Source: Nitrobacter sp. 62-23 (GTDB lineage Bacteria; Pseudomonadota; Alphaproteobacteria; Rhizobiales; Xanthobacteraceae). From it: a stretch of DNA of 55,992 bases. The first letter of the stretch is position 1. Every line of letters starts with the position of its first letter. The stretch spans positions 1 through 55,992 of the forward strand of contig NZ_MKSM01000095.1 in assembly GCF_001897285.1 (NCBI RefSeq), read 5' to 3'. Positions 1-7,945 of the stretch are shown here, piece by piece. The position numbers and the translations under genes are program-made. The notes under the pieces were generated by a model that had not been told where the DNA came from, did not search any database, and saw only the letters and a list, made by a program, of their open reading frames with translations.

Positions 1-91
1 AAGCGGGCCGATATCTTCCTCTCTACAATCCTCTTGGCCGCTACCCTGACTTGGTGGATCAATTGAGTCTCGACCCTAGAGCGGGTTCGGC

Positions 92-253
92 TTAATCCGG
101 CTCATAACCAGCAGCGGCGAAGAAGTTGGCGCACTCCTGCGGCGTGAAGGTCGGCAACAATGCGCCGATGCGGCTCCACAGGCCGTCGACCGTTCGCTCC
201 GCCGCCTTTCGGCTGGTGCGCGCCGGGGCGTCAAAGCTGGCGTCGCGCACCAT
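92..253 (-). pseudogene. C-terminal fragment of an IS630-type transposase
   Basis: Reading the minus strand in the frame that stops at 92-94 gives about 53 residues ending in a Cys-Ala-Asn-Phe-Phe-Ala-Ala-Ala-Gly-Tyr stretch, preceded by an Arg-Thr-Val-Asp-Gly-Leu-Trp segment. This is the look of the extreme C-terminus of IS630-family transposases (ECANFF..AGY). The DDE catalytic core is absent and the frame becomes unrelated upstream of about 253, so this is a remnant without activity. No terminal inverted repeat was recognised. Family assignment rests on remembered C-terminal motifs only. Confidence 0.55.
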
Positions 254-512
254 CGAGCGACATCGCGCCTTGGTTCAGCATCTCCCACCACCTGCTTCGT
301 TACAAAGCAGGCAGCGCAACAGCCAACCTATGGGGGTCAATTTTGGACGCCGATCCCCCGGCTTAGAGGGTCGATATTGCAGGCCGAATGACACACTGCG
401 CACGAGTTGGGAGGATGCTCTGCTACGCACAGAGCTTGACGTCTATACCGATTATGCCCGCCACACGCGATTCCGGCTCGTGCCGGGTATCTGGTGAATG
501 CTTCATCGTTGC

Positions 513-751
513 GTTCGGAATGAAGCGCGTGCGCTGCGCATAGATGTGGTGGTCGCCGAGGCTGCGCTGCCCGTACGTGAAGAATCGCTGCGAGACTATC
601 AGATGAAGCTGCTTCTTTGCGCGCATCATAGCGACATAGAGCAGCCGGCGCTCTTCAAGGTCAGAGGGTATGCAGTCATCCAGGACGTTGAGAACACCGA
701 CGACCATTGCGGGCCTTTGGCGGAGTGGATAGTCGAGAGAATAAGATAGTA
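513..751 (-). pseudogene. Remnant of a UvrD/Rep-type helicase C-terminus, frameshifted
   Basis: Two minus-strand frames together spell the 3' end of a superfamily 1 helicase. The first (about 751-700) has the motif V region LSTIHSAKG followed by a tryptophan. After a frameshift near 700 the second has a VLNVLDDCIPSDL segment and then the motif VI region EERRLLYVAMMRAKKQLHLI, with M for the usual T in VAMTRAK. The usual linker between SDL and EERR is missing, so there is also a small deletion. Everything upstream (Walker A and B) is gone. The copy is non-functional; it and the transposase scrap at 92-253 show that the left edge is a graveyard of mobile or plasmid-type DNA. Confidence 0.7.
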
Positions 752-786
752 GGTATCACGTTTTGACGCCCCGAGAAGCCCGATGA

Positions 787-1182
787 CTAACGGAGCCGCG
801 CGAAATTCGCGGCTCCGCATACGGCGTTTTCGCTTCCTGGAAGGAGGTCGGATCTCGCCATGTTCATCAAGACCCGCTCGGGATCTCCGGCATTGAACAC
901 GGCCTCGATGCTGCGAACGCAAAGCGCCACTGACTCATTCGCCAGGCTGTAATAGATCTGCTTCGCTTGGCGCCGTGGCGTGACCAGTTCTGCTTTGCGG
1001 AGTTCTGCGAGTTGCTGGCTGAGCGCGGGCTGTCCGATCCCGGTCGCCATATCGATTTCCGTCACGGACTTTTCGCCTTCCCGCAACAGCGAAAGGATCA
1101 TCAGGCGCTGAGGCTGGGCGAACTTGCGTAATTTTTCGGCTGCAAAATCTGCTTGCTTGCGCGATCGCCATATCGCGTTCAT
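787..1182 (-). CDS. ArsR-family regulator, BigR/SqrR-like, of the sulfide module
   Basis: A 131-residue winged-helix repressor. Residues about 16-82 form the ArsR HTH: a KFAQPQRLMILSLL helix, recognition helix around IGQPALSQQLAELRKA, and a wing with VTPRRQAKQIYYSL. This is closest in style to the BigR/SqrR/YgaV group that senses persulfides and represses sulfide-detoxification genes. In SqrR and BigR two cysteines form a tetrasulfide. Here the position expected for the first (residue 31, MILSLL) is Ser, and the cysteines seen are C88 and C122, so sensing chemistry may differ. Its start overlaps the peroxiredoxin stop by 4 bp (ATGA), so the two are co-transcribed. It is divergent from the SQR operon, which it probably controls. 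The last 30 residues are unusual and may be a decayed tail. Confidence 0.85.
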   Translation of the reverse strand: MNAIWRSRKQADFAAEKLRKFAQPQRLMILSLLREGEKSVTEIDMATGIGQPALSQQLAELRKAELVTPRRQAKQIYYSLANESVALCVRSIEAVFNAGDPERVLMNMARSDLLPGSENAVCGAANFARLR

Positions 1183-1811
1183 GCCGCGCTCCGGCAGAAC
1201 CAGTTGGTATCCTTCTGCGTTTTTTCATCGGCAGGCAGCAGCAGCGGTTCTCCAGGCTGCCAGTTTGCCGGCGCCAGCTTCTGGCCCGACATTGTTGCCT
1301 GCAGAGCGGCTACCATCCGCACCATCTCCTCGATCGAGCGGCCGATCGTCAGCGGATAGTGGGTAATCGCGCGAATGACGCCTTCGGGATCTATGAAATA
1401 GGTTGCGCGCACGCTGGCGCTGTTCCCGGCGGCTTCGTCGATCATGCCGTAGGCGCGGCCCACGGTCATCGATGGGTCCTCGATGACCGGAAACGGAATC
1501 TCCACCGCGAACAGCTCCGTGATCGTCCGGGTCCAGGCGAGATGCGAATAGAGGCTGTCGACCGAAAGACCCAGCAGGGCGCAGTCCAGCGCGGCGAAGC
1601 GGTTCTGCGCCTTGGCCAGCGCAACGAACTCCGTCGTGCATACAGGCGTAAAGTCGGCGGGGTGCGAAAAGAACACCAGCCATCGGCCCCTGTAGTCGGA
1701 AAGCCGGATCGGGCCCTTCGTGGATCGGGCTTCAAAGTCGGGAGCGGTGTCTCCCATCCGCAAGGGCAAAGGAGCAGGGCGAGGCGTCGGGTCGTTCATC
1801 GGAAGGGTCAT
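1179..1811 (-). CDS. 1-Cys peroxiredoxin (AhpC/TSA, Prx6-like)
   Basis: A 210-residue thioredoxin-fold peroxidase that would reduce peroxides, and possibly act on persulfide or sulfane sulfur, in the cytosol. The peroxidatic cysteine is C58 in PVCTTEF, the Prx6-class signature, preceded by LVFFSHPADFTP; the conserved Arg lies in the ATYFIDPEGVIRA strand region. No resolving Cys is evident, although a Cys occurs near the C-terminus. The ATG at 1809-1811 is preferred because AAGG lies upstream; an in-frame ATG at 1865 would add 18 atypical residues. It is first gene of an operon with the ArsR regulator (4-bp overlap) and faces the divergent persulfide dioxygenase/SQR operon, suggesting a role in reactive sulfur or oxidant stress. 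Confidence 0.9.
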   Translation of the reverse strand: MTLPMNDPTPRPAPLPLRMGDTAPDFEARSTKGPIRLSDYRGRWLVFFSHPADFTPVCTTEFVALAKAQNRFAALDCALLGLSVDSLYSHLAWTRTITELFAVEIPFPVIEDPSMTVGRAYGMIDEAAGNSASVRATYFIDPEGVIRAITHYPLTIGRSIEEMVRMVAALQATMSGQKLAPANWQPGEPLLLPADEKTQKDTNWFCRSAA

Positions 1812-1929
1812 CTCGGAGTTACCTTGCAAGGTTCCTATCGCTTGATGGTTGGCTAAAGCATACAATTACATGATTTCATAATTATAGAAATAGCTTACGA
1901 TACATATCCCATATCCTGTCAGCTTGTTC

Positions 1930-1971
1930 TTGACATTAATCAATTTCATATATACAGATTTATATATATGA
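1930..1971 (+). promoter_or_regulatory. Promoter and candidate ArsR operator between divergent sulfide genes
   Basis: In the AT-rich 1812-2143 intergenic segment, a perfect TTGACA (1930-1935) is followed by TATA-rich sequence. An imperfect palindrome, TCATATATA-N8-TATATATGA, spans 1946-1971 and covers the expected -10 region of the rightward promoter. AT-rich dyads of this kind are typical BigR/SqrR/ArsR operators, so binding would occlude the promoter of the MBL-SQR-exporter operon and possibly the leftward promoter too. The dyad is seen directly; the assignment to the adjacent regulator is inferred from position. Confidence 0.6.
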
Positions 1972-2143
1972 TAACATGTAAGTGACGACCTGTGCACTTA
2001 CGGCCCTAGCAACCCATGCTCTCCGATAGATATGGCCCGCCGATGGATTTGATGGCGTCTAGCCCTGAGAACGCGACAAACTCGGCAGGTGCGTTCCTCA
2101 GCATGATGGTCGGGGAGCGGTCGGAGACCCAGGGAGTCTCACA

Positions 2144-3031
2144 ATGAACTATCCGATCGATATCTCGATTAAGCCCGAGGTCACTCCGTTCTTCGACCCC
2201 GAGACCAACACCATCAGCTATGTGGTGAAGGATCCGTCCTCGCCGTCCTGTGCGGTTATCGATTCCGTCATGGATATCGACTACGCGGCGGGTCGTATCA
2301 GCTACAAATCGGCGGATCGGATCATCGCTTACATCCGTCGTAACGGGTTGCAAGTCGATTGGCTCATCGAAACCCACGCGCATGCCGATCATCTCTCGGC
2401 TGCGCCGTACATCCAGCAACAGCTCGGCGGCAAACTCGGAATCGGTGAGCACATTGTGACCGTGCAGGAGACCTTCGGAAAGGTCTTCAACGAAGGCACG
2501 GAGTTCAGGCGCGATGGCAGTCAGTTCGATCGGCTGTTCAAGGATGGCGATACCTATTCGATCGGCACTATGACCGCATTTGTCATGCATACCCCGGGCC
2601 ATACGCCGGCTTGCACGACCCACGTCATCGGAGACGCAGCCTTCACCGGCGACACGTTGTTCATGCCCGACGGAGGTACGGCGCGGGCGGATTTTCCGGG
2701 AGGAGACGCCCGCACGCTCTATCGCTCCGTCCGGAAACTCCTGGAGACATTGCCGCCGGAAACCCGGTTGTTTCTGTGCCACGATTACGGACCTGACGGC
2801 CGCGAAATTCGATGGGAAACGACCGTGCGCGAAGAGCGCATGCACAACATTCATGTTCGCGACGGCATCAGCGAGGATAGTTTTGTGCAAATGCGCGAAG
2901 CCCGCGACAAGACCCTTTCGATGCCGCGCCTCATTGTGCCGTCGCTTCAAGTCAACATGCGCGCAGGACACCTGCCTGAACCGGACGGGAGCGGAAAGAC
3001 CTTTCTGAAGGTGCCGGTCAACACACTCTAA
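2144..3031 (+). CDS. MBL-fold persulfide dioxygenase-like hydrolase
   Basis: A 295-residue metallo-beta-lactamase-fold protein. The metal motif THAHADH gives H78, H80, D82 and H83. Further ligands are in HTPGHTPACTTH, in GDTLF with its Asp, and in FLCHDYG with its His. The GDTLFMPDGGTARADFPGG stretch and the conserved Arg/Asp around it match the ETHE1-like/Blh persulfide dioxygenases, which oxidise glutathione persulfide to sulfite. Unlike classical Blh, no DUF442 domain is attached here; that domain sits on the next gene. It is 42 bp upstream of the DUF442-SQR gene and probably in one operon. A generic glyoxalase II role is less likely given the neighbours. Confidence 0.9.
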   Translation: MNYPIDISIKPEVTPFFDPETNTISYVVKDPSSPSCAVIDSVMDIDYAAGRISYKSADRIIAYIRRNGLQVDWLIETHAHADHLSAAPYIQQQLGGKLGIGEHIVTVQETFGKVFNEGTEFRRDGSQFDRLFKDGDTYSIGTMTAFVMHTPGHTPACTTHVIGDAAFTGDTLFMPDGGTARADFPGGDARTLYRSVRKLLETLPPETRLFLCHDYGPDGREIRWETTVREERMHNIHVRDGISEDSFVQMREARDKTLSMPRLIVPSLQVNMRAGHLPEPDGSGKTFLKVPVNTL

Positions 3032-3073
3032 AAGGCGGGACCACAAGCCAGATATGAGAAAGAAGGAAAACGC

Positions 3074-4738
3074 ATGGATGTGAAAACATTATCCGACGAA
3101 CTGAGCGTATCGGCGCAGATCATGCCGCAGGATATGGTCGCGCTGAAGCAGGCCGGTTTCCGTTCCATCATCTGCAATCGGCCGGACGGCGAGGCCGCCG
3201 ATCAACCATCGGCTGCGGAATTGGAAGCGGCAGCATCCGCCCGCGGACTCGAATTTGTCCATCTGCCCGTTGCCTCCGGCAAAATGTCCGATGACGACGC
3301 CGTGCAATTCGGGCGGCTGTTGAAAAGCCTGCCGAAGCCGACCCTGGCATTCTGCCGCACCGGAACTCGGTCCATTTCGCTTTGGTGTTTGGCGAATGCA
3401 TCCACGCAACCCCTTCCGGCGCTGCTCGGTGCCGCCAAGGCAGCCGGCTACGATATGTCCGGAATCGTGCGGAGGATCGCCAACGGCGGCAGAACCCCGG
3501 CACATCCGGCAGACGCAAGCTACGACGTCGTCATTGTCGGCGGCGGCGCTGCTGGCATCGCCTGCGCATCGAGCCTCCTGGCGCGCGCCCCCGATCTCGA
3601 CGTCGCTATCATCGATCCCGCCGATATTCATTATTATCAACCCGGATGGACCATGGTCGGCGCCGGCATCTTCGACGCCGCGGCAACCGTCCATACGATG
3701 GCGTCGGTCGTACCCTCTGGCGTCACCTGGATCAAAGCTGCCGTCACCGCGTTCGAGCCGACCGAGAACGCCGTCATCCTGGAGGGATGCCGTGTCGTGA
3801 AGTACGACCGTCTCGTCGTCTGTCCTGGTCTGAAGCTCGATTGGGCGAAGGTTGATGGACTGGCCGAGACGCTCGGGCGTAACGGTGTGACTTCAAACTA
3901 TCGCTTCGACCTCGCGCCCTATACCTGGAAGCTCGTCCGTTCGCTGAAATCGGGAAATGCGGTCTTTACGCAGCCGCCGATGCCGATCAAGTGCGCGGGC
4001 GCACCGCAGAAGGCGATGTATCTATCGGCAGATCATTGGCATCGCCATGGCCACCTCCGCGATATTGATGTCGGGTTCTATAACGCGGGCGGCGTACTGT
4101 TTGGCGTTGCCGATTACGTTCCTGCCTTGATGGAATACGTGAAGAAGTATGATGCGAAGCTGAAGTTCCAGCATAACCTCGTCGCTATCGATGGTCCGGA
4201 AAAGAAGGCGTACTTCACCAGGACATCCGCCGATGGTCCGACGGAGACCGTCGAAGTGCAATTCGACATGATCCACGTGACGCCGCCTCAATGCGCGCCG
4301 GACTTCATCCGTGTCAGTCCACTGGCGGACGCAGCCGGCTGGGTTGACGTGGATCAGGGAACCCTGCGACACAAGACGCATGCCAATATCTGGTCCTTAG
4401 GCGACGTTTGCTCGGCTCCGAATGCAAAGACAGCCGCGGCGGCCCGCAAGCAGGCGCCGATCGTTGCAGAGAATATTTGCGTCGATCTGGGTCTTCGAAC
4501 GAAGCAGGCAGTGTATGACGGTTACGGATCCTGTCCGTTAACCGTCGAGCGCGGCAAGATTGTTCTTGCCGAATTCGGATACGGCGGAAAGCTTCTGCCG
4601 AGTTTCCCAGCCTTCATCCTGAATGGTAAGAAGCCGACCCGAGCGGCCTGGTGGCTGAAGGAGAGAATCCTGCCGCCGATCTATTGGCATGCGATGCTCA
4701 AGGGTAAAGAGTGGATGGCCGCTCCCGACGTGCGCTAA
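3074..4738 (+). CDS. DUF442 phosphatase-like / sulfide:quinone oxidoreductase fusion
   Basis: A 554-residue bifunctional protein. Residues 1-about 115 are a DUF442 (TIGR01244) tyrosine-phosphatase-like domain with CRTGTRS at C94-S100. From about residue 148 a flavoprotein starts with VVIVGGGAAGIACAS for FAD. It closely resembles mitochondrial-type SQR: C307 in IKCAGAPQK and C487 in YDGYGSCPL are the expected redox cysteine pair, and SLGDVCSAPNAKTAAA is the second FAD-contact region. The C-terminal LPPIYWHAMLKG helix matches the membrane-anchoring end. It would oxidise sulfide, reduce ubiquinone and pass persulfide to an acceptor. The ATG follows AGAAAGAAGGAAAACGC. The following exporter gene starts 14 bp after the stop. 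Confidence 0.93.
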   Translation: MDVKTLSDELSVSAQIMPQDMVALKQAGFRSIICNRPDGEAADQPSAAELEAAASARGLEFVHLPVASGKMSDDDAVQFGRLLKSLPKPTLAFCRTGTRSISLWCLANASTQPLPALLGAAKAAGYDMSGIVRRIANGGRTPAHPADASYDVVIVGGGAAGIACASSLLARAPDLDVAIIDPADIHYYQPGWTMVGAGIFDAAATVHTMASVVPSGVTWIKAAVTAFEPTENAVILEGCRVVKYDRLVVCPGLKLDWAKVDGLAETLGRNGVTSNYRFDLAPYTWKLVRSLKSGNAVFTQPPMPIKCAGAPQKAMYLSADHWHRHGHLRDIDVGFYNAGGVLFGVADYVPALMEYVKKYDAKLKFQHNLVAIDGPEKKAYFTRTSADGPTETVEVQFDMIHVTPPQCAPDFIRVSPLADAAGWVDVDQGTLRHKTHANIWSLGDVCSAPNAKTAAAARKQAPIVAENICVDLGLRTKQAVYDGYGSCPLTVERGKIVLAEFGYGGKLLPSFPAFILNGKKPTRAAWWLKERILPPIYWHAMLKGKEWMAAPDVR

Positions 4739-4752
4739 GGGCGAGCGCGTCT

Positions 4753-5532
4753 ATGATCCATGACATACTCGCAGCCGGATCCGGGACTCTGGTGGGGTTC
4801 GTTCTCGGGCTGATCGGCGGGGGAGGTTCTATCCTCGCCGTCCCGCTTCTCATCTACGGGGTAGGCGTACAATCAACGCACGTGGCCATCGGGACGAGCG
4901 CGGTGGCTGTCGCACTGAGTGCGCTATCGAGCCTGGTCGTTCATGCCCGCGCCGGCAATGTGCATTGGCCTTGCGCGCTGGTGTTTGCGGCTTGCGGCGT
5001 CGTCGGCGCCGGTCTGGGTTCGACGATCGGCAAGTCGTTCGACGGTCAGCGGCTGCTCTTCCTTTTCGGATTGCTCATGATCGCCATCGCACTCTTGATG
5101 CTCAGGAAGCCCAAGGGTGAGATCAAGAAATTCGTTCCATTGACGCGGGAAAGTGTGGCGGCAGTTGCTCCGCGTCTGGCGGTTTTCGGAGGTGGGGCAG
5201 GGCTGTTTGCGGGATTCTTCGGAATCGGTGGTGGCTTCCTGGTCGTGCCGGGCCTCACCGCCGGGGCTAGAATGCCCCTGCTGGCTGCAATCGGATCGTC
5301 CCTGGTATCGGTCTTCGCCTTCGGACTGACGACGGCCACGAACTATGCGCTTTCCGGATTAATCGACTGGCGGCTGGTCGCCATGTTTGTGTTGGGCGGC
5401 ATCGCCGGCAGTCTTTTCGGCGGCCAGATTGCCGCGCGGCTGGCGAGGCAGAAGCGAACCCTGTCTATTGTATTCGCTGTGATAGTCGCGGGCGTTGGTA
5501 TCTACATCGTCGTCCGCGGTCTCTTCGGTTGA
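4753..5532 (+). CDS. TauE/SafE-family sulfite exporter
   Basis: A 259-residue integral membrane protein with about eight hydrophobic segments arranged as two repeats. The repeats carry glycine-rich family motifs GFVLGLIGGGGSILAVPLL (about 11-29) and GLFAGFFGIGGGFLVVPGL (about 151-169). TauE/SafE permeases export sulfite, sulfoacetate or related anions. The ATG at 4753 is chosen because it puts the first transmembrane segment at the N-terminus and has a purine-rich stretch upstream; a start at 4711 would overlap the SQR gene. It is last gene of the MBL-SQR operon, where removing sulfite made by the persulfide dioxygenase is the natural role. Confidence 0.9.
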   Translation: MIHDILAAGSGTLVGFVLGLIGGGGSILAVPLLIYGVGVQSTHVAIGTSAVAVALSALSSLVVHARAGNVHWPCALVFAACGVVGAGLGSTIGKSFDGQRLLFLFGLLMIAIALLMLRKPKGEIKKFVPLTRESVAAVAPRLAVFGGGAGLFAGFFGIGGGFLVVPGLTAGARMPLLAAIGSSLVSVFAFGLTTATNYALSGLIDWRLVAMFVLGGIAGSLFGGQIAARLARQKRTLSIVFAVIVAGVGIYIVVRGLFG

Positions 5533-6439
5533 GAATCGTCGGTCCGAGTTGGAACTGTGATGGGCGGTATCTATTCCGAAACTCTCCGGTGCACGTCGGA
5601 TGGCAATGCCTGCTGCGGCTAACGAGTCTTGATCGACGAGATGTGAGCTTTCAAAAGGTTGGCCCAACCGGGTCCGGACCATTTTCGGTCCAACCTCAAA
5701 TCTCCACAGTCAGAAAATGCTGGTTTCGATCGAAACCTGTCCCGGTGTAGCGACACCAAGCTGTTCAGGGGCCGCTGCTACCGCTCTCATATCGGCTTCA
5801 ATCGTGAGATGCGATGACGTCTTGAATTGCGACCGGTAAATTTGCACTGTTGATGGCTCGACTCTCACGGAGAAGCCGCAGTGAGGGATGCAAGCGTCGG
5901 CGGTAGCGACAAGGGACGATCGTCTATTGCGTCCCATGGAGTCGGAACGTCGGTTGCATTTGCCCGCGGGCGTGGCACTGCTGCGTTGTGACGTGCCAGT
6001 AGCCGACCGGCGATGCGCAGATTTATCGCAGCACCGCTTCCACGGACGGTTTCCTTCTGCACGTTGAACGTGGTCGCGACCTTTTGGTCGACAGCCTTCT
6101 CCAAGGCTGTGTACTCTCTGATGTTCGCACGAACAGCATGAGAGCTCGTCGCCAACAACAAGCGAAAAGAAGAGCAAGATATGCGCAAATTCTTGATGCT
6201 ATCAGTCTTGCGCACACACTTCATTGAAGAGGACAAATCGCTCGCAGAAGATTTGCTCACGAAACTGTTGTGGGATTCGAATCGAGTTGACACAATAGAT
6301 CTTAAAATTTTAGACTTTCGGTCCTACCGTGCAGGGCGATCTGGAACTTGTCCGGTCTCATCCACATTGTCATCCGTCAAACTGTGCGCCCTGATATGCG
6401 CTCGTTTTAAATTTCAACGGCTGGTTCCGGGAATATTCG
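5533..6439. other. 907-bp stretch without a convincing gene
   Basis: Several frames are open for 60-150 codons on the minus strand (for example 5865-6293), but their composition is serine/arginine rich, they overlap one another and no family is recognised. A perfect 10-bp palindrome GGTCCGGACC lies at 5671-5680, near the end of the sulfide operon, with no T run. The last 250 bp presumably hold the promoter and leader of the glucan operon. I see no RNA gene or repeat. Confidence 0.5.
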
Positions 6440-7945
6440 TTGAATCGAAGAAACTTCATTGCTGGTTCCATGGCGGTGCCATTTGTTCTGGCGGACCAAG
6501 TGGTACATGCGCGGCAAGAGAGCGACACTTCATTTCATTCGAACATGGTTCGTCGGCGCGCACGCGCGCTTGCAGATGCGCCGTTCAAACCGCAAAGTAA
6601 AAGTCTTCCAGACTCGCTGAAAGACATCGATTACGATCAGTATCGCGCCGTCAGATTTCGTCCGGACCGCGCCTTGTGGCGCGGGGAAGGCTTGCCGTTT
6701 CAAATTCAGTTTTTTCATCGGGGGTTTATTTTTAGAGATGTGGTTGAGATCTACGAGGTCAGCGAGGGGAAGGCGCGTCCTGTCGTTTACTCTCCCAACC
6801 TTTTTGACTTCGGAAAGGTACCATCTCCGCCAGTGGACGAGAATTTAGGCTTCGCGGGTTTCCGGATTCACGCGACGATCAACCGTGCTGATTACTATGA
6901 TGAAGTGGGCGTCTTTCTGGGCGCAAGCTATTTCCGCGCTGTGGCGAAGGGACAAACCTACGGATTATCGGCGCGAGGACTATCCCTCAAGACCGGCAAC
7001 CCGGAAGGTGAGGAGTTTCCAGCCTTTCGCGCATTCTGGATCGAGAAGCCGCCGAAGTATGGAGACTCGATCGTGGTCCATGCGCTGCTGGATAGTGAGA
7101 GCGCTGCGGCAGCCTATCGGTTTACGATCCGGCCGGGCAAGACGACCATCTATGATGTGGAAATGGCTCTCTATCCGCGTGTCGATATCGACCAGGTTGG
7201 AATCGGTACGCTGACGAGTATGTTTCTGTTCGATGCCAACGATCGGGTTGGTGTCGATGATTTCCGGACTGCCGTACATGATTCCGACGGCCTAGCCATT
7301 CGCAATGGGCGGGGAGAGGAGATATGGCGTCCGCTATCGAACCCAAGATATCTTCAGATCAGCGTTTTTGGCGATGTCAATCCGCGCGGATTTGGCCTGC
7401 TGCAGCGAGAGCGGGATTTCCATGATTACGAGGATATTGAGGCTCGTTTCGAGACCAGGCCAAGTGCGTGGGTAGAGCCGATCGGCAATTCTGGTGAGGG
7501 TGCGATCCATTTAATTGAAATTCCGACCAAGGAGGAGATTCACGATAATATCGTCGCGTTCTGGCGGCCGAAGAATTCGATGCGCGCAAAGAGCGAGGCT
7601 ATCTTTACCTATAGATTGCATTGGGGAGCCGGGAAGGCAGGGACGTCGCCATTGGCGGTTTTCGCACGAACGCGAGTTGGTGCCGGTCCCGACAATACCC
7701 GGCTTTTTGTCCTGGACCTCGCGGGCGAAAAGCTCAAGGACGTAGACGCTGGCGTTCGTGGCGAGGTGACAACTAACAATGGCGAACTGCGAAACATCGT
7801 GACGCAACCTAACCCGGTCACGGGTGGTTGGCGATTGAGTTTTCAGCTTGATCCGAAGAAAGCGTCGATTGCGGAGTTGCGCGCCCAGCTGCTGCATGGC
7901 GACGATCCAATTTCAGAAGTCTGGCTCTATCGTTGGACGCAGTGA
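6440..7945 (+). CDS. opgD: Periplasmic glucan biosynthesis protein, OpgD/MdoD type (Tat-exported)
   Basis: A 501-residue member of the OpgG/OpgD family, which shapes the backbone of osmoregulated periplasmic glucans in the periplasm. Conserved blocks include QFFHRGFIFRDVVEIYEV, LGFAGFRIHA, FLGASYFRAV.KGQTYGLSARGL, FPAFRAFWIEKP and GFGLLQRERDF.HYEDIEARFE-like sequence. The start is a TTG: it places NRRNFIAGSMAVPFVLA at the very N-terminus, a twin-arginine signal that distinguishes OpgD from Sec-exported OpgG. The next in-frame Met would cut off the twin arginines. The stop overlaps the start of opgH (TGATG), implying translational coupling. Confidence 0.9.
   Translation: MNRRNFIAGSMAVPFVLADQVVHARQESDTSFHSNMVRRRARALADAPFKPQSKSLPDSLKDIDYDQYRAVRFRPDRALWRGEGLPFQIQFFHRGFIFRDVVEIYEVSEGKARPVVYSPNLFDFGKVPSPPVDENLGFAGFRIHATINRADYYDEVGVFLGASYFRAVAKGQTYGLSARGLSLKTGNPEGEEFPAFRAFWIEKPPKYGDSIVVHALLDSESAAAAYRFTIRPGKTTIYDVEMALYPRVDIDQVGIGTLTSMFLFDANDRVGVDDFRTAVHDSDGLAIRNGRGEEIWRPLSNPRYLQISVFGDVNPRGFGLLQRERDFHDYEDIEARFETRPSAWVEPIGNSGEGAIHLIEIPTKEEIHDNIVAFWRPKNSMRAKSEAIFTYRLHWGAGKAGTSPLAVFARTRVGAGPDNTRLFVLDLAGEKLKDVDAGVRGEVTTNNGELRNIVTQPNPVTGGWRLSFQLDPKKASIAELRAQLLHGDDPISEVWLYRWTQ

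Noticed and set aside
126-497. Possible 123-residue plus-strand protein at the left edge
   Set aside because: It overlaps the transposase fragment read on the other strand and has no plausible domain or ribosome-binding site.
2006-3046. 346-codon minus-strand frame
   Set aside because: Antisense to the MBL-fold enzyme with metal motifs.
5710-6293. Minus-strand ORFs of 155 and 142 codons upstream of opgD
   Set aside because: Overlapping in different frames, Ser/Arg-rich, no motif; treated as chance open frames.
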